A DNA stretch of 64,000 bases from Oceanospirillum sp048264105 (GCA_048264105.1 JBLXDJ010000005.1:1-64000); one strand, 5' to 3'. Shown: positions 8,946-18,347, counted from the stretch's first letter. Notes: generated from the letters alone by a model not told the origin. A program made the numbers and translations.

Positions 8946-9012
8946 GGCATCTCTTTTAGAAGCGGTTCAGGGGGCGATGCTCCCTTAACTGCTCACTTAC
9001 CATGCGGCGTAT

Positions 9013-9510
9013 CTACTGTAGCTGCAGATCCTGCTGAATCTCACCCAATCCCCGGATACTGAATTCTGAGAAGCAGATTCCGGCGGGAGTCTCAAATTGC
9101 ATCATCAGCTTAGGGTCGTGGCTGGCATGGTGTATCCGTTGGCGGAAACCCTGAAACACCTGAGGTGCAGTCAGCATAAAGTGCGCATCTTTATCCTGCA
9201 GATACTGGCGGGCTTCGCTGCAGACAAGGTAAGTCAGGCGACCGGCAACATTCAGCACAGTGTTATCGATATGGCGGATCTGGTGGTGGCTCAGTTCAGA
9301 TGCGATATGGAGAATCAGGTCGCGGCTGAAGCTTAATGCCAGTGAACCAACATGGTTGTTGATCTGCATATTCACCAGACCAGTAACAGCGCCTTGGGCC
9401 AGTTCATGCTTTTTCAGCTTGATACGACCCGGATGAGGCTTGTGGTGAGTGATACGGTTCAGCGTTTCCATCACCGAGAAGAGTACAGGGTTGATATAGT
9501 CCGCACGCAT
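9013..9510 (-). CDS. CheX-like chemotaxis phosphatase domain protein
   Basis: The 165-aa product resembles the CheC/CheX/FliY phosphatase fold. An NVAGRLTYLVCSEAR segment corresponds to the conserved helix that in CheX holds the active Glu/Asn residues; here only Asn is clear. Stand-alone CheX-like proteins dephosphorylate CheY or related receivers. I place the start at the ATG at 9510 because AGGTGG lies 5 nt upstream. The in-frame GTG at 9519 would overlap that ribosome site. It stands alone, convergent with the YcbL-like gene. The partner receiver is unknown and catalytic competence is uncertain. Confidence 0.65.
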   Translation of the reverse strand: MRADYINPVLFSVMETLNRITHHKPHPGRIKLKKHELAQGAVTGLVNMQINNHVGSLALSFSRDLILHIASELSHHQIRHIDNTVLNVAGRLTYLVCSEARQYLQDKDAHFMLTAPQVFQGFRQRIHHASHDPKLMMQFETPAGICFSEFSIRGLGEIQQDLQLQ

Positions 9511-9973
9511 AATATCCACCTGCTAATCCATTTTTGGGGGTTCCGTTTTCAGGCCTTGTGAGCCGGCTAAACGGGTGGCTGAATCCAATAATAGAATAAT
9601 GACTTTATGATGTATGTATGAGATTACAATTCAAAAACATTCGCTCAATACCGTTACATAGGGGCTGTTTTTGTAGCGAAATACATCTCTGATTATTTCT
9701 GTCATGTTCTGCTGTTCACAGATCCCCGCACCGGGTTATCAGATTGAGTCAGCATGTAATTTATTTGACCTGAGACGTGTTTCTGTCTGATGACATTGAT
9801 CGATAGGTCAAAGATTGCGCTGTTGCGGCACAGATCCCGCATAGATTTTGTCAGTAGCGCGTAGAAATGAGGTTTATCTATAGTATGCGGAGAAACCTTG
9901 CCGGTGGCTGGCAGGTTGCACGCGAATAAGAGCAGACAGATGTGGACAGCGTGAGAGAAGGGCTAAGCAGGGG
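9511..9973. other. Non-coding stretch, nothing recognised
   Basis: About 460 bases separate the CheX-like gene start from the 3' end of the dehydratase gene. I see no convincing ORF, tRNA, terminator or repeat. The left part must hold the promoter of the CheX-like gene. Confidence 0.5.
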
Positions 9974-10318
9974 TTAGCCCTGCTCGTAAATCTCATCGGT
10001 TCGGGCGGCCATAATAAAGTCGTTTTTGTGCAGCCCCATGATTTTGTGGGTCCACCAGCGTACGGTGACCTTCCCCCATTCGGTGATGATTTCCGGGTGG
10101 TGATTTTCTTCTTCTGCCAGTTCGCCAACCGCATTGGTAAAGTTCAGTGCTGTTCGGAAATCCTTAAAGGTGAAAATCCGGCAGATCTGTCGGATATCTT
10201 CATCCACCATCAGGTGCCATTCGGGAACCTCATCTAAGAGGTGCTCCAACTCATCACCGGTAACCCGTGGAGCATCGGCTCGGCATGCCTCGCAAGAGAA
10301 TTGGCTTAGTTCGCTCAT
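9974..10318 (-). CDS. phhB: Pterin-4a-carbinolamine dehydratase
   Basis: This 114-aa enzyme dehydrates 4a-hydroxytetrahydropterin and recycles the cofactor of phenylalanine hydroxylase; related proteins also act in other pterin pathways. The family signature is visible as EENHHPEI with the paired histidines, followed by WGKVTVRWWTHK and the terminal HKNDFIMAAR. The preceding WHLMVDEDIRQICRIFTFKDF is typical. I choose the ATG at 10318, 7 nt after AAGGA, rather than the TTG two codons upstream. No phenylalanine hydroxylase gene is adjacent, so the partner is elsewhere or the role differs. Confidence 0.9.
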   Translation of the reverse strand: MSELSQFSCEACRADAPRVTGDELEHLLDEVPEWHLMVDEDIRQICRIFTFKDFRTALNFTNAVGELAEEENHHPEIITEWGKVTVRWWTHKIMGLHKNDFIMAARTDEIYEQG

Positions 10319-10464
10319 CAGCAAATCCTTCGGTTGTTATTTTTCTCAGCGGTTTTCGTCGGGGGTTTACTGTTCAAGATTAGTTTATTTTCAGCACCTG
10401 GCTATAAAACCTGCCCTTCTGTGAGCCAACGCGTTGAATAACCTGCTGGTACTGAGTCGTGCTG

Positions 10465-10497
10465 AACAAAAAAAGCCACTTCCCGGGAAATGGCTCT
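10465..10497 (-). terminator. Rho-independent terminator after the copper receptor gene
   Basis: On the minus strand a GC-rich stem (AGCCA...TGGCT around the palindrome TTCCCGGGAA) is followed by a run of seven T. It lies about 75 nt past the TonB-receptor stop and also separates it from phhB. Confidence 0.8.
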
Positions 10498-10503
10498 TAA
10501 ACT

Positions 10504-10538
10504 AGCTGTGGCACTGAAACAAGCTGTGGCACTGAAAC
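10504..10538. repeat. Two tandem 17-bp copies between receptor stop and terminator
   Basis: AGCTGTGGCACTGAAAC occurs at 10504-10520 and 10522-10538 (18-bp period), in the 3' untranslated part of the receptor transcript. It is only two units with no spacer diversity, so it is a local duplication rather than a CRISPR. Confidence 0.7.
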
Positions 10539-10570
10539 GACTGATCACAGACCGTCGTCAGGCTCTGTTA

Positions 10571-12601
10571 TCAGAAGCGATAGTGAGCTTTAACCCAAAG
10601 GCTGCGTCCCGGCTCTGCGACCTGAGTCAGCTCAGAGTTAGCATCGCCACGGCTCTCATGCAGGCTGTAGGCTTTATCCAACAGGTTGTTGATCCCGGCA
10701 TCCAGTGTCAGGTTTTCCTGCAGATGGTACTGAGCATCCAGATTGGCAACCCAGTAGGATGGTGTTGCCTGTACATCCTGTCCTCCGCAATCCGTGTCGG
10801 TATTCAGGCAGACATCGCTTTGTTTCGCGGCGGAAACCAGCTCAAGACCCGCCTGCCAGTTGTTCTGCAGATAGTGTGCTTTGGCGCGCAGTTCCAGCGG
10901 TGAGATCTGTGACAAAGCTTCGCCGTTGTCATCATTTTCACCTTTCAGCCACGCCAGTTGCGTACTGAACAGCCAGTTGGCGTTGATGCGGTGACTGGCT
11001 TCTGCCTCGATACCCATCAGGGTGGCGTCTACATTGGTGTAGCGATCTTTGCCGGTTACATTCGAGCGCAGAATATAATCATCGACCTTGTTCACCCAGC
11101 CGCTGACCGAGCCTTTGGCGGCTCCCATATTGACCGAGAGAATCCCTTCCAGCTGGTGATGTTTTTCCGGCTTCAGCTCAGGATTACCGATCCATTTTGA
11201 GGTGGCGATATAGCGCTCGGTGGCGTCAGCCGTGCGCACACTGCGGGAGACAATGGTATCCCACTGGAACAGGCTGTTGATGCTGTGGCTCCACTGACCA
11301 AAACCGCCGATATTGGTTTCGGTCTGATCAACATTGTCGGTGCCGTAGAGATTTTCCGGTGTTTTACCAGCCATCATACCGCCGGTAAAAGCCTCATCGG
11401 AGCGGCTGGCGCTGGCTTCGACCTGATCGACCCGAAGGCCAGCTTTTAAGCGGTTGCTGGCGTTAAGGGCTTTTTCCGCTTCCGCAAAGACACCGATCTG
11501 ACGGATATTGGCATCCGGCCACTGAATACCGGCGATCTTATCCATCATCATCGGCAGTTGCTGATTGGCGTTACGGGTGTTGTCCTGCAGATCGATCCCT
11601 GCCAGCCAGTCGATGCGTTTGCTGATACCGGTCAGCACAATGCGGCCACCCTGAGTATCGGAGGTGGAAGGCGCATCCATTTTCATAGTGGCGGTAAATT
11701 CACGCAGGCTGTAGTTGTCCATCATGTGTTCAACATCGCTGCGGTAGACCTCGGCCTTCAGGGTCTTGAGAGAGCCCTCGGTAAAGGTGTGATCCAGCTT
11801 CAGGCGGATGTTTTCTGCCCGGGCGTAGGGGCTGTCCATACCGGCACCGGGGAAGAGCACATCGGTTTCTTCGGTTTTTTCAAAACTGCCCTGCAGACGG
11901 GTGTTGTTGCTGATGGCGTAGCCGCCCATCAGGGTGCCGGACTGACTTTTATAACCGGCGCGTACGTCATCGCCATTACCGTCTTCGTAGTTACTGCCTT
12001 CTGCGGTATGGCCGATCACCCGAATGTAACCTTTGTCACTGCCTGCTGCGACATCAGCAGCCATTTCCCACTTCTCTCCATTGGTTTCATAGCTACTGCT
12101 GACTGAGCCTGTAACCGGCTGATCGTTAAACTCAGGCCATTTACGTTCAAACAGAACCGTACCACCGGAACCTCCGCTGCCGTACTGAACAGTTCGGTTG
12201 CCTTTGATCACGGTGATCCAGTCATAGCTGTCGACCGCAGTGTAAGTGGTTGGCGGGTCCATACGGTTCGGACAGCCACCGTGCAGATAAGCGCCATCTA
12301 ACAGGATATTCACTGCGGTTTGCTTCTGACCACGAATAATCGGATCGATGGCCCGTCCTCCCATGCGGCTACCGGATAAGCCATTCACGCTTTTCAGAAG
12401 TTCGCCGCCATCGGTAACGGGAGCGGGCTGAATGCTGTTCAGTGGCTGACTCAGGTTTTGCTGTTGCTGGCCTCTGGTGATCTCAATAACCAGACCGGAT
12501 TCGGTCTGATCGTTAAGGTTTTCAGCATAAGCCAGTGAGAAAGGTGTGCCAGCCAGAGCGGAGGTAATGGCCAGAGAGAGCAGAGAACGTGCGGGTGTCA
12601 T
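10571..12601 (-). CDS. TonB-dependent copper receptor (OprC/NosA family)
   Basis: This is an outer-membrane receptor of 676 aa with a signal peptide (about 1-26, ending SLAYA). The plug domain is at about 50-165 and a 22-strand barrel ends in Phe (KAHYRF). The segment GGCPNRMDPPTTYTAVDSYDW in the plug is the hallmark of the OprC/NosA copper-receptor family, and Met-rich spots (HMMDNY, PMMMDK) fit copper binding. Known members import copper in energy-dependent fashion and are repressed by copper. The C-terminal INNLLDKAYSLHESRG is typical for TonB receptors. It is a single gene with its own terminator. The long leader (12602 onwards) has an inverted repeat described separately. Family call is strong, direct copper transport inferred. 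Confidence 0.9.
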   Translation of the reverse strand: MTPARSLLSLAITSALAGTPFSLAYAENLNDQTESGLVIEITRGQQQQNLSQPLNSIQPAPVTDGGELLKSVNGLSGSRMGGRAIDPIIRGQKQTAVNILLDGAYLHGGCPNRMDPPTTYTAVDSYDWITVIKGNRTVQYGSGGSGGTVLFERKWPEFNDQPVTGSVSSSYETNGEKWEMAADVAAGSDKGYIRVIGHTAEGSNYEDGNGDDVRAGYKSQSGTLMGGYAISNNTRLQGSFEKTEETDVLFPGAGMDSPYARAENIRLKLDHTFTEGSLKTLKAEVYRSDVEHMMDNYSLREFTATMKMDAPSTSDTQGGRIVLTGISKRIDWLAGIDLQDNTRNANQQLPMMMDKIAGIQWPDANIRQIGVFAEAEKALNASNRLKAGLRVDQVEASASRSDEAFTGGMMAGKTPENLYGTDNVDQTETNIGGFGQWSHSINSLFQWDTIVSRSVRTADATERYIATSKWIGNPELKPEKHHQLEGILSVNMGAAKGSVSGWVNKVDDYILRSNVTGKDRYTNVDATLMGIEAEASHRINANWLFSTQLAWLKGENDDNGEALSQISPLELRAKAHYLQNNWQAGLELVSAAKQSDVCLNTDTDCGGQDVQATPSYWVANLDAQYHLQENLTLDAGINNLLDKAYSLHESRGDANSELTQVAEPGRSLWVKAHYRF

Positions 12602-12673
12602 GAAGCGAATATCCTTACCAGATCTTTTTATTGGGATTGTTCGAAACAGCTGTTCAGAAACGATGTTTTTAAA

Positions 12674-12739
12674 GCTAATTCCGCCGGAGCCACTCCAAAA
12701 GACAGGAGGGGAGCGGTTCCGGGAGGAATCGGAATTAGC
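12674..12739 (-). promoter_or_regulatory. Long imperfect hairpin in the leader of the copper receptor
   Basis: GCTAATTCCG (12674-12683) and CGGAATTAGC (12730-12739) are perfect 10-bp inverted arms. Inside them CCGGAGCCACTCC pairs with GGAGCGGTTCCGG at 11 of 13 positions, so the leader RNA on the minus strand could fold into one long stem ending about 70 nt before the ATG. A second dyad, ATTAGCA-AC-TGCTAAT, lies at 12734-12749 and could compete with it or be an operator. It matches no riboswitch class I know. The role (attenuation, stability or repressor binding) is open. Confidence 0.4.
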
Positions 12740-12947
12740 AACTGCTAATGGTTGCAGGGGATTTTAGAGATTTTCCGGGGATTGAGAATGTGGTCTGGTG
12801 TCACATTAGGCAGAGTGTCGCAGAGGCAATTTGTCGCAAGCGGAAAAGTGTCTTAGCCTTATAATAGCGCTCGTTACCGGCTCCTGATTCATGTAGTATT
12901 TATATTATATCTTTCTCATTTTGTGCCGGTTCTGGCTCTGTCGTACT

Positions 12948-12969
12948 GGTATAGGTATAGGTATAGGTA
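12948..12969 (+). repeat. Short GGTATA hexamer repeat upstream of a diguanylate cyclase
   Basis: Three full GGTATA units plus a partial GGTA lie about 115-135 nt before the chosen start at 13083, followed by a small hairpin GGTACT-N6-AGTACC. It could vary in copy number by slippage, but three units is few. The bases from 12602 to 13082 hold no other recognised feature besides the receptor leader. Confidence 0.5.
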
Positions 12970-13082
12970 CTGGCATTAGTACCAGCATTGACTTCCGGTT
13001 GATCGGTTCAGGGTCAATCTTTTCAACGACATCTGCACAGGCGCAGGATGCCCGGAACAGCAGATATTGCTCGAGATGCCTT

Positions 13083-15383
13083 ATGTCGGTTAATAAAGCC
13101 TTGATCTCTTTCTGTGGAACACTGAACCGGGCTTTACGGCTGCTGCTTTTAGCGGGGCTGCTGCTATTGGTTTCACCGGCATGGGCGATGACTGAGGATC
13201 TGGATCAGAACTGGCAGTATCGCTGGGGCGATTCGCCTTTTGTTGATGGCAAGCCGCAATGGGTGTTGCAACCGGATCATGCTGACTGGCAGGCGATCGA
13301 CTTCCCTTCAAATCCTCCCGGGCGCAATGGCGCAACCAATGTCTGGTACCGCACCCAGATTCCTGACGGTCACTGGCATGATCCCGTGCTCTATATCTAC
13401 AGTGTCGATCTGATCGTGCAGGTTTATCAGGGCGACCGGATGATCTATCAGTACGGCGAATTTGATAAGCAGGGACAGGGTTCCTTCAGCGGTTGGCCCT
13501 GGCACATGATCCCGCTGCCGGACGATGTGGCGGGGCAGCCGATCTACTTCCGTATTTTTTCCAATTATATGGATATTGGCCTCTGGGGTGAGGTGAAGAT
13601 AATGGAGCGTCTGGCGTTATATCAGATGATCTGGCAGCGCTCCGCTGAAGATCTGGTGATCGCCGGGTTTACCCTGCTTATCGCTCTGCTGTCATTGCTG
13701 TTTGCGGTTCACAAAGCACAGCGTCCTGTGTTTATTCCTTTAGCACTGTTCGCATTTTCAGCGGCAGGTCTGGCGTTGACGGGGACTCAGGCGAAGCAGC
13801 TGATCTGGTTTCAGCCTTTATTCTGGGATTATCTGGCGGCTTCCAGTTATTACCTTCTGCCTGTTGGTCTGATCCTTTTGTTATCCCGTGGATTTCATCT
13901 TTTGTCCGGCTCTGTTGCCCGTGGGCTTGAGATTGTTTTTGTCTCCTATTTTGTTCTGGCCATCGGCCTCTCTCTGACCGGGGTGGTCAGCCTGTCTGAT
14001 ACCTATCCGGTATTTGATCTGATATTCGCACTGCTGGTGCCGCTGACACTGATTCTGGCGCTCAGCTATAAAGGGCAGGGCCGTAAAGGGCTGGGCCATA
14101 AAGAACAGAGCCGTAAAGGGCTGAGCTTTGATCAGGCCGTGATTCTTACCGCCAGTATTTTGCTGACCGGACTACTGCTGGCCGATATGGCGGTAGCCCA
14201 TAGCTGGATCGACTGGAATCAGATTCCGGTGGGTTGGGGGACACTGGCTTTCTCAATGGCGCTGGTCGTTCTGTCGATCAGGCATTACGTACAGACGCAG
14301 AACGCGCTGGAAGAACTGAACAGCTCGCTTGAGAAACGTGTTCAGGAGCGAACCGAAGCCTTGAATACGATCGCCCATCGGGAGGCACGGCGGGCTGAAG
14401 CCCTCAACTTTGCCCATCAGCGTAGTGAAGAGCTGGGACAGGCGGTGACCGCTTTAAGCCAGCATCAGGAGATCGAAAGTGCGATCCGTTTTCTGAAGCC
14501 TTGCCTGCCTGAATTGATTCAGCCGATGCCGGGGATTATCTACTGGTTTGACGGCGAGGTGTTCTGTCGCGGAGAGTCCTGGCTGATGGAGGATGCGCTG
14601 ATTCAACAGCATTTTCCCCGTAAACTGAGTCTCTCCTATCAGGAAAGCCCGATACAGGTGCCTGAACACTGGCACAGTTATCAGCTGCAATACTCGCAGC
14701 TGGAGGTGGGTACTCAGCCGCTGGCGCTGATCTGGGCTGATACTTCAGGTACCCAGGATGAGTTGCTGGGCATTGAAACCCTGGCGCTGCATACCCTGTT
14801 GGAACGGGGAGCAGAGCGTCTGAGCCTGACGCTATCTCAGATCGCCCTGAAATCATCGCTGAGTCGTTTCTCTTATGAAGATGGTCTGACGGGGCTGAAT
14901 AACCGACGTTATCTGGATACCACGCTGCCCAGAATGGTTCAGACAGCTCTGGAGGTGGGGTCGCCACTGGCGGTGATGATCTGCGATATCGATTACTTTA
15001 AAAACTATAATGACCGGTTTGGCCATGTTGCCGGTGATGAGGTGTTGCAACAGGCGGCCCGGTTGATGAAACAACTCTATGCCGACAAAGCGCTGATCAG
15101 TCGGTTTGGTGGGGAAGAGTTTGTGGTGGTCTTTGCCGGGTTAACCGGTGAAGAGGCGATGGAAGAAGCTGAAAAATTGCGCACCCTGTTGAGCGAGACC
15201 GTGCTGAATAGCGGCGATAGAGTCCCTGGTGCTGTCACCATTTCTGCCGGGGTCTGTAGCCTCAATGATCGCGTGAACAGTGCAGAGACGTTGATTCAGT
15301 GTGCTGATAAAGCGCTCTATCAGGCTAAAAATGGTGGCCGGGATCAGGTCGTGCTGGCCTCAGCGGTTGTTGAAACCGAGTAG
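13083..15383 (+). CDS. 7TM-sensor diguanylate cyclase (7TMR-DISM type) with GGDEF domain
   Basis: This membrane-bound c-di-GMP synthase has 766 aa. A signal peptide (MSVNKAL...SPAWA) is followed by an extracytoplasmic beta-rich domain of about 170 residues that resembles carbohydrate-binding jelly rolls, then about seven membrane helices, a coiled coil (ALEELNSSLEKRVQERTEAL), a poorly conserved middle region and a C-terminal GGDEF domain. The active site reads RFGGEEF, so cyclase activity is expected. I start at the ATG at 13083 because it begins a good signal peptide; the frame is open to a TTG at 12921, but that extension is low-complexity. One cytoplasmic loop carries a duplicated RKGL motif. 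The ligand is unknown. Confidence 0.88.
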   Translation: MSVNKALISFCGTLNRALRLLLLAGLLLLVSPAWAMTEDLDQNWQYRWGDSPFVDGKPQWVLQPDHADWQAIDFPSNPPGRNGATNVWYRTQIPDGHWHDPVLYIYSVDLIVQVYQGDRMIYQYGEFDKQGQGSFSGWPWHMIPLPDDVAGQPIYFRIFSNYMDIGLWGEVKIMERLALYQMIWQRSAEDLVIAGFTLLIALLSLLFAVHKAQRPVFIPLALFAFSAAGLALTGTQAKQLIWFQPLFWDYLAASSYYLLPVGLILLLSRGFHLLSGSVARGLEIVFVSYFVLAIGLSLTGVVSLSDTYPVFDLIFALLVPLTLILALSYKGQGRKGLGHKEQSRKGLSFDQAVILTASILLTGLLLADMAVAHSWIDWNQIPVGWGTLAFSMALVVLSIRHYVQTQNALEELNSSLEKRVQERTEALNTIAHREARRAEALNFAHQRSEELGQAVTALSQHQEIESAIRFLKPCLPELIQPMPGIIYWFDGEVFCRGESWLMEDALIQQHFPRKLSLSYQESPIQVPEHWHSYQLQYSQLEVGTQPLALIWADTSGTQDELLGIETLALHTLLERGAERLSLTLSQIALKSSLSRFSYEDGLTGLNNRRYLDTTLPRMVQTALEVGSPLAVMICDIDYFKNYNDRFGHVAGDEVLQQAARLMKQLYADKALISRFGGEEFVVVFAGLTGEEAMEEAEKLRTLLSETVLNSGDRVPGAVTISAGVCSLNDRVNSAETLIQCADKALYQAKNGGRDQVVLASAVVETE

Positions 15384-15388
15384 ATAAA

Positions 15389-15416
15389 ATCAGCCCCGAT
15401 GTTGATTGGGGCTGAT
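15389..15416 (-). terminator. Terminator between convergent genes
   Basis: ATCAGCCCC (15389-15397) pairs with GGGGCTGAT (15408-15416). Read on the minus strand it is followed by TTTTATCT, so it chiefly serves the membrane-protein gene at 15479-16324; on the plus strand no T-run follows. Confidence 0.75.
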
Positions 15417-15478
15417 TGGGTCCGCGTCAGACTTTTCCTCTAACAATACGTTTTCCGCTATCAATACGGTTTTCGGTA

Positions 15479-16324
15479 TTAATAAAGAGGCTGTTCGGGC
15501 CATACCACCCAGATCGCCAGTAGACCCGGAATCACGCTGGCAACCACGGTTTCTGACAGTGTTTTCCACCAGGGTTGCTGTGCATTCTGGCTGTTTACCG
15601 ATGGCCACTTCATCAGCAGCGGCAGCGCCAGCAGCAGAAGTGCCCAGATATTCACATCCGCATAGTAGTGAGCATAAGCCAGTACCATCAGCCAGACCGC
15701 CATTGCGCCCTGAGCGATCACCAGCTGAGTCCGGGCTTCCACTTTAATGATACGGCTCAGCAGCCAGACAGCCCCCAGCGCGGAGCAGATACCGCCGATC
15801 ATTTGTGCCAGTGACAGTGAGCTTGAGATACCGATGACCAGTGCAGACATCGTCATCATACCGATCAGGCTTACCGGGAAACGGAAGCTGTTGTTCTGAC
15901 GCTCAGATGCCATCACCGCGATACCGGCTACCAGCAGACCGCCGATAGCGTGGCTGACCATCTCAACGAATGACATACGACCCACAAGGGGTTGTGCGAC
16001 CACCGCAAAGCTCAGTACCAGCGCAACGCCAAAACCTGCCATGCGGATATTGCGCGGGGTACGGATCGCCAGTGCCGGAATCAGTGGCATCAGCAGCAGC
16101 CAGTCCATCGCCTGTCGTGGCGGAATACTCCAGCGGGTGTGGATTCCCTGAGCCGCACCCAGCCAGGCCAGCCAGATCACCAGGGGTGCCAACCAATAGG
16201 CGATTTTACCTTTGCCGGATTGCTCCAGCTTAAAGACGATAAAGCTGATCACCAGTGCAGCCAGTAGCGGATAAACCACGATCGGCAACAGCATCATCAG
16301 CGGAGAAACGGATTCACCATACAT
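15479..16324 (-). CDS. Multi-pass membrane protein of unknown function
   Basis: The 281-aa product is almost entirely hydrophobic, with about nine predicted membrane helices and few charged loops. I do not recognise a family motif. An RTPRNIRMAGFG loop and a basic SERQNNSFR loop probably face the cytoplasm. The ATG at 16324 has AAGGAC about 8 nt upstream. It lies between two terminators as a single gene, convergent with the diguanylate cyclase and downstream of yceI on the same strand. A transporter or a sensor-like integral protein is possible, but nothing in the sequence decides this. Confidence 0.75.
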   Translation of the reverse strand: MYGESVSPLMMLLPIVVYPLLAALVISFIVFKLEQSGKGKIAYWLAPLVIWLAWLGAAQGIHTRWSIPPRQAMDWLLLMPLIPALAIRTPRNIRMAGFGVALVLSFAVVAQPLVGRMSFVEMVSHAIGGLLVAGIAVMASERQNNSFRFPVSLIGMMTMSALVIGISSSLSLAQMIGGICSALGAVWLLSRIIKVEARTQLVIAQGAMAVWLMVLAYAHYYADVNIWALLLLALPLLMKWPSVNSQNAQQPWWKTLSETVVASVIPGLLAIWVVWPEQPLY

Positions 16325-16409
16325 ATCGGGGTGTCCTTATTCGGGATGCAGACCGGTCAGGCTGCATCTAAGATCGTATTCCTGAGGTAGCTTCAGTACC
16401 CCAAAACAG

Positions 16410-16433
16410 AGAAAGCGCCCTAGGGCGCTTTCT
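16410..16433 (-). terminator. Terminator downstream of yceI
   Basis: A perfect palindromic stem AGAAAGCGCCC/GGGCGCTTTCT is followed on the minus strand by TCTGTTTTG. It lies 34 nt after the yceI stop. Confidence 0.75.
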
Positions 16434-16467
16434 GAGAGTAAAGCCTTGAGGCTTCTATCCGTAATAA

Positions 16468-17034
16468 TTACTTGCGGATGCCTTCAACAAACAGTTCGAT
16501 TTTAACATCGTCACCGATACCGCCCAGCATGTTGTCCACACCGAAGTCAGAACGCTTGATGGTTACGGTGCCGTTGAAACCGCTGCGGTAGTTACCCCAA
16601 GGGTCTTCGCCCTCACCGATTTTTACAATGTTCAGATCAACGGTTTTGGTTACACCGTGCAGGGTCAGTTCACCGGTCAGCACACCCTTAGTCGCGCTAC
16701 CTTTGTAATCGGTAGAGGTGAAGGTGATTTCCGGGTACTGCTTGGTATCCAGGAAGTCAGGTGCTTTGATGTGCTTGTCACGGGCTTCGTGATTAGAGTC
16801 CAGGCTGTCCGCATCAATCGTTACAGAGATTTTAGACGCGGATGGGTTGTTCGCATCGTAGCTGTACTCGCCTTCCATTTTGTTGAAACGGGCTACCGTT
16901 TCACTGAAACCCAGGTGGTTAATTTTGAACAGGATCGCCGTGTGAGACGGATCCAGTTTGTAGTCAGCTGCAAAAGCAGAGCTGGAAATCAGAGCAGCGG
17001 ACAGTAGAACGGGTTTAATCAGAGATTTCATCAT
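16468..17034 (-). CDS. YceI-family periplasmic protein
   Basis: This is a secreted lipocalin-like beta-barrel of 188 aa with a signal peptide ending SSAFA at about residue 22. Family features are AADYKLDPSHTAILFKINHLGFS at the mature start, then HIKAPDFLDTKQYPEITF, LTLHGVTK and the terminal KIELFVEG. YceI proteins bind long isoprenoid chains (such as ubiquinone precursors) and are often induced by stress or high pH; the exact role is unsettled. MM at the start leaves two adjacent ATGs. It is divergent from a LysR regulator gene 263 bp away, a common arrangement for regulator and target, so control by that protein is plausible. Confidence 0.92.
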   Translation of the reverse strand: MMKSLIKPVLLSAALISSSAFAADYKLDPSHTAILFKINHLGFSETVARFNKMEGEYSYDANNPSASKISVTIDADSLDSNHEARDKHIKAPDFLDTKQYPEITFTSTDYKGSATKGVLTGELTLHGVTKTVDLNIVKIGEGEDPWGNYRSGFNGTVTIKRSDFGVDNMLGGIGDDVKIELFVEGIRK

Positions 17035-17297
17035 GGTCTTTATTCCGTTTTCCCTAAATCAATTAAGGTGTATTCATTAAGGCAGCCTGCGTTGTCAGCC
17101 GTGCTGCAATTGATAGACTCATTGTAGATCTGATGGATTACCATGATAATGGGTCTTAAATGCTATTCACTGTTTCTTTTTGGTTAACAATTTTATTGCA
17201 AAGTAAGTGTCGTAGACCGGTTTGCTGATACTCAGGCCTGTCTCTACGGCTGCTTACACAAATAAAAGGTGCTGTTCAGGGCGGCGGAGCTATAGAT

Positions 17298-18200
17298 ATG
17301 GATAAATATACAGCTATGCAGGTTTATTGCCGGGTGGTGGAGCTGGAAAGCTTTGCCGCCACCGGGCGTAGCCTGGGAATCTCCACGGCCATGGTAAGTA
17401 AGCATATCGCTGCCCTTGAGAAAGAGCTGGGGATTCGTCTGCTGAACCGTACTACCCGACGGGTGAATCCCACCGATGAAGGCCTCTATTACTACAATCG
17501 CTGCAGAACGCTGTTAAGTGAGATCGAAGAGCTGGAGTCGTCCGTGACTCAACAGGGACATGATCCCAGAGGGTTGCTGCGTTTAACGGCTCCCATGGAC
17601 TTTACCCTGCTGCATCTGATTGAACCGATTCAGGCGTTTCAGAAAGCCTATCCCCTGGTGCGTATCGAGCTGGAACTGGATGATCGCCAGAGAAACCTGA
17701 CCGCTGATAACTTTGATGTTGCTATCCGCATCGCCAATCTGTCGGATTCCAGTCTTGTTGCCCGTAAGCTGATCCAGTGCCGGGGCGGTGTGTATGCTTC
17801 GCCGGACTATCTGAAAGCCCATGGCACACCGGCCACACCGCAGGAACTGCAGCATCACAGGTGTCTGCTTTATACCTACCTGACTCAGGACAGAAACTAC
17901 TGGGTCTTTCAGGATAAGGATGGCCAGCGCCAGAAGGTTCGGGTGCACTGGACTCTGGCAGCGAATAACGGGCGCGCTCTGTGTGAAGCGGCCGCTCAGG
18001 GGATGGGGGTGATTCAGCAGCCGGACTTTATCGCTTCTCCTTTTGTGAAAGAGGGGCGACTGGTTCAGCTGTTTGCGGATTACCCTGGACACGATTTTAA
18101 TGTCTATGCGGTCTACCAGCACCGGCAGTTTCTGCCCGCCCGTATCGTGGCGTTTGTGGATTTTCTGCGGGATTACTTTGATACACATAAACGCTGGTAA
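17298..18200 (+). CDS. LysR-family transcriptional regulator (CrgA-like group)
   Basis: This 300-aa DNA-binding regulator has an N-terminal winged helix-turn-helix (about 4-62, with SFAATGRSLGISTAMVSKHIAALEK) and a periplasmic-binding-like effector domain (about 90-295). The RLLNRTTRRVNPTDEG stretch places it in the large CrgA-like group. It is divergent from yceI; the 263-bp gap should hold both promoters and the operator. The effector is unknown. Confidence 0.93.
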   Translation: MDKYTAMQVYCRVVELESFAATGRSLGISTAMVSKHIAALEKELGIRLLNRTTRRVNPTDEGLYYYNRCRTLLSEIEELESSVTQQGHDPRGLLRLTAPMDFTLLHLIEPIQAFQKAYPLVRIELELDDRQRNLTADNFDVAIRIANLSDSSLVARKLIQCRGGVYASPDYLKAHGTPATPQELQHHRCLLYTYLTQDRNYWVFQDKDGQRQKVRVHWTLAANNGRALCEAAAQGMGVIQQPDFIASPFVKEGRLVQLFADYPGHDFNVYAVYQHRQFLPARIVAFVDFLRDYFDTHKRW

Positions 18201-18347
18201 TAGCGTTTGGCTGTTAACGCATCTGCGAAAACCTGTTACCAAATGGCTCAGGACACTTACCCGTAAGGCTTTTATCCTTGTGCTATCTTAAATCAACATG
18301 AAGAAGCGGATTGATCATCCGTTTTGCATCTCGCATAAGGAAGCAGC

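Noticed and set aside
10504..10538. CRISPR-like tandem repeat
   Set aside because: Two 17-bp copies without variable spacers and no cas genes.
12921..13082. 54-codon upstream extension of the 7TM diguanylate cyclase
   Set aside because: It would start at TTG, encode GIGIGTGIS-type low complexity, and bury the signal peptide that begins at 13083.
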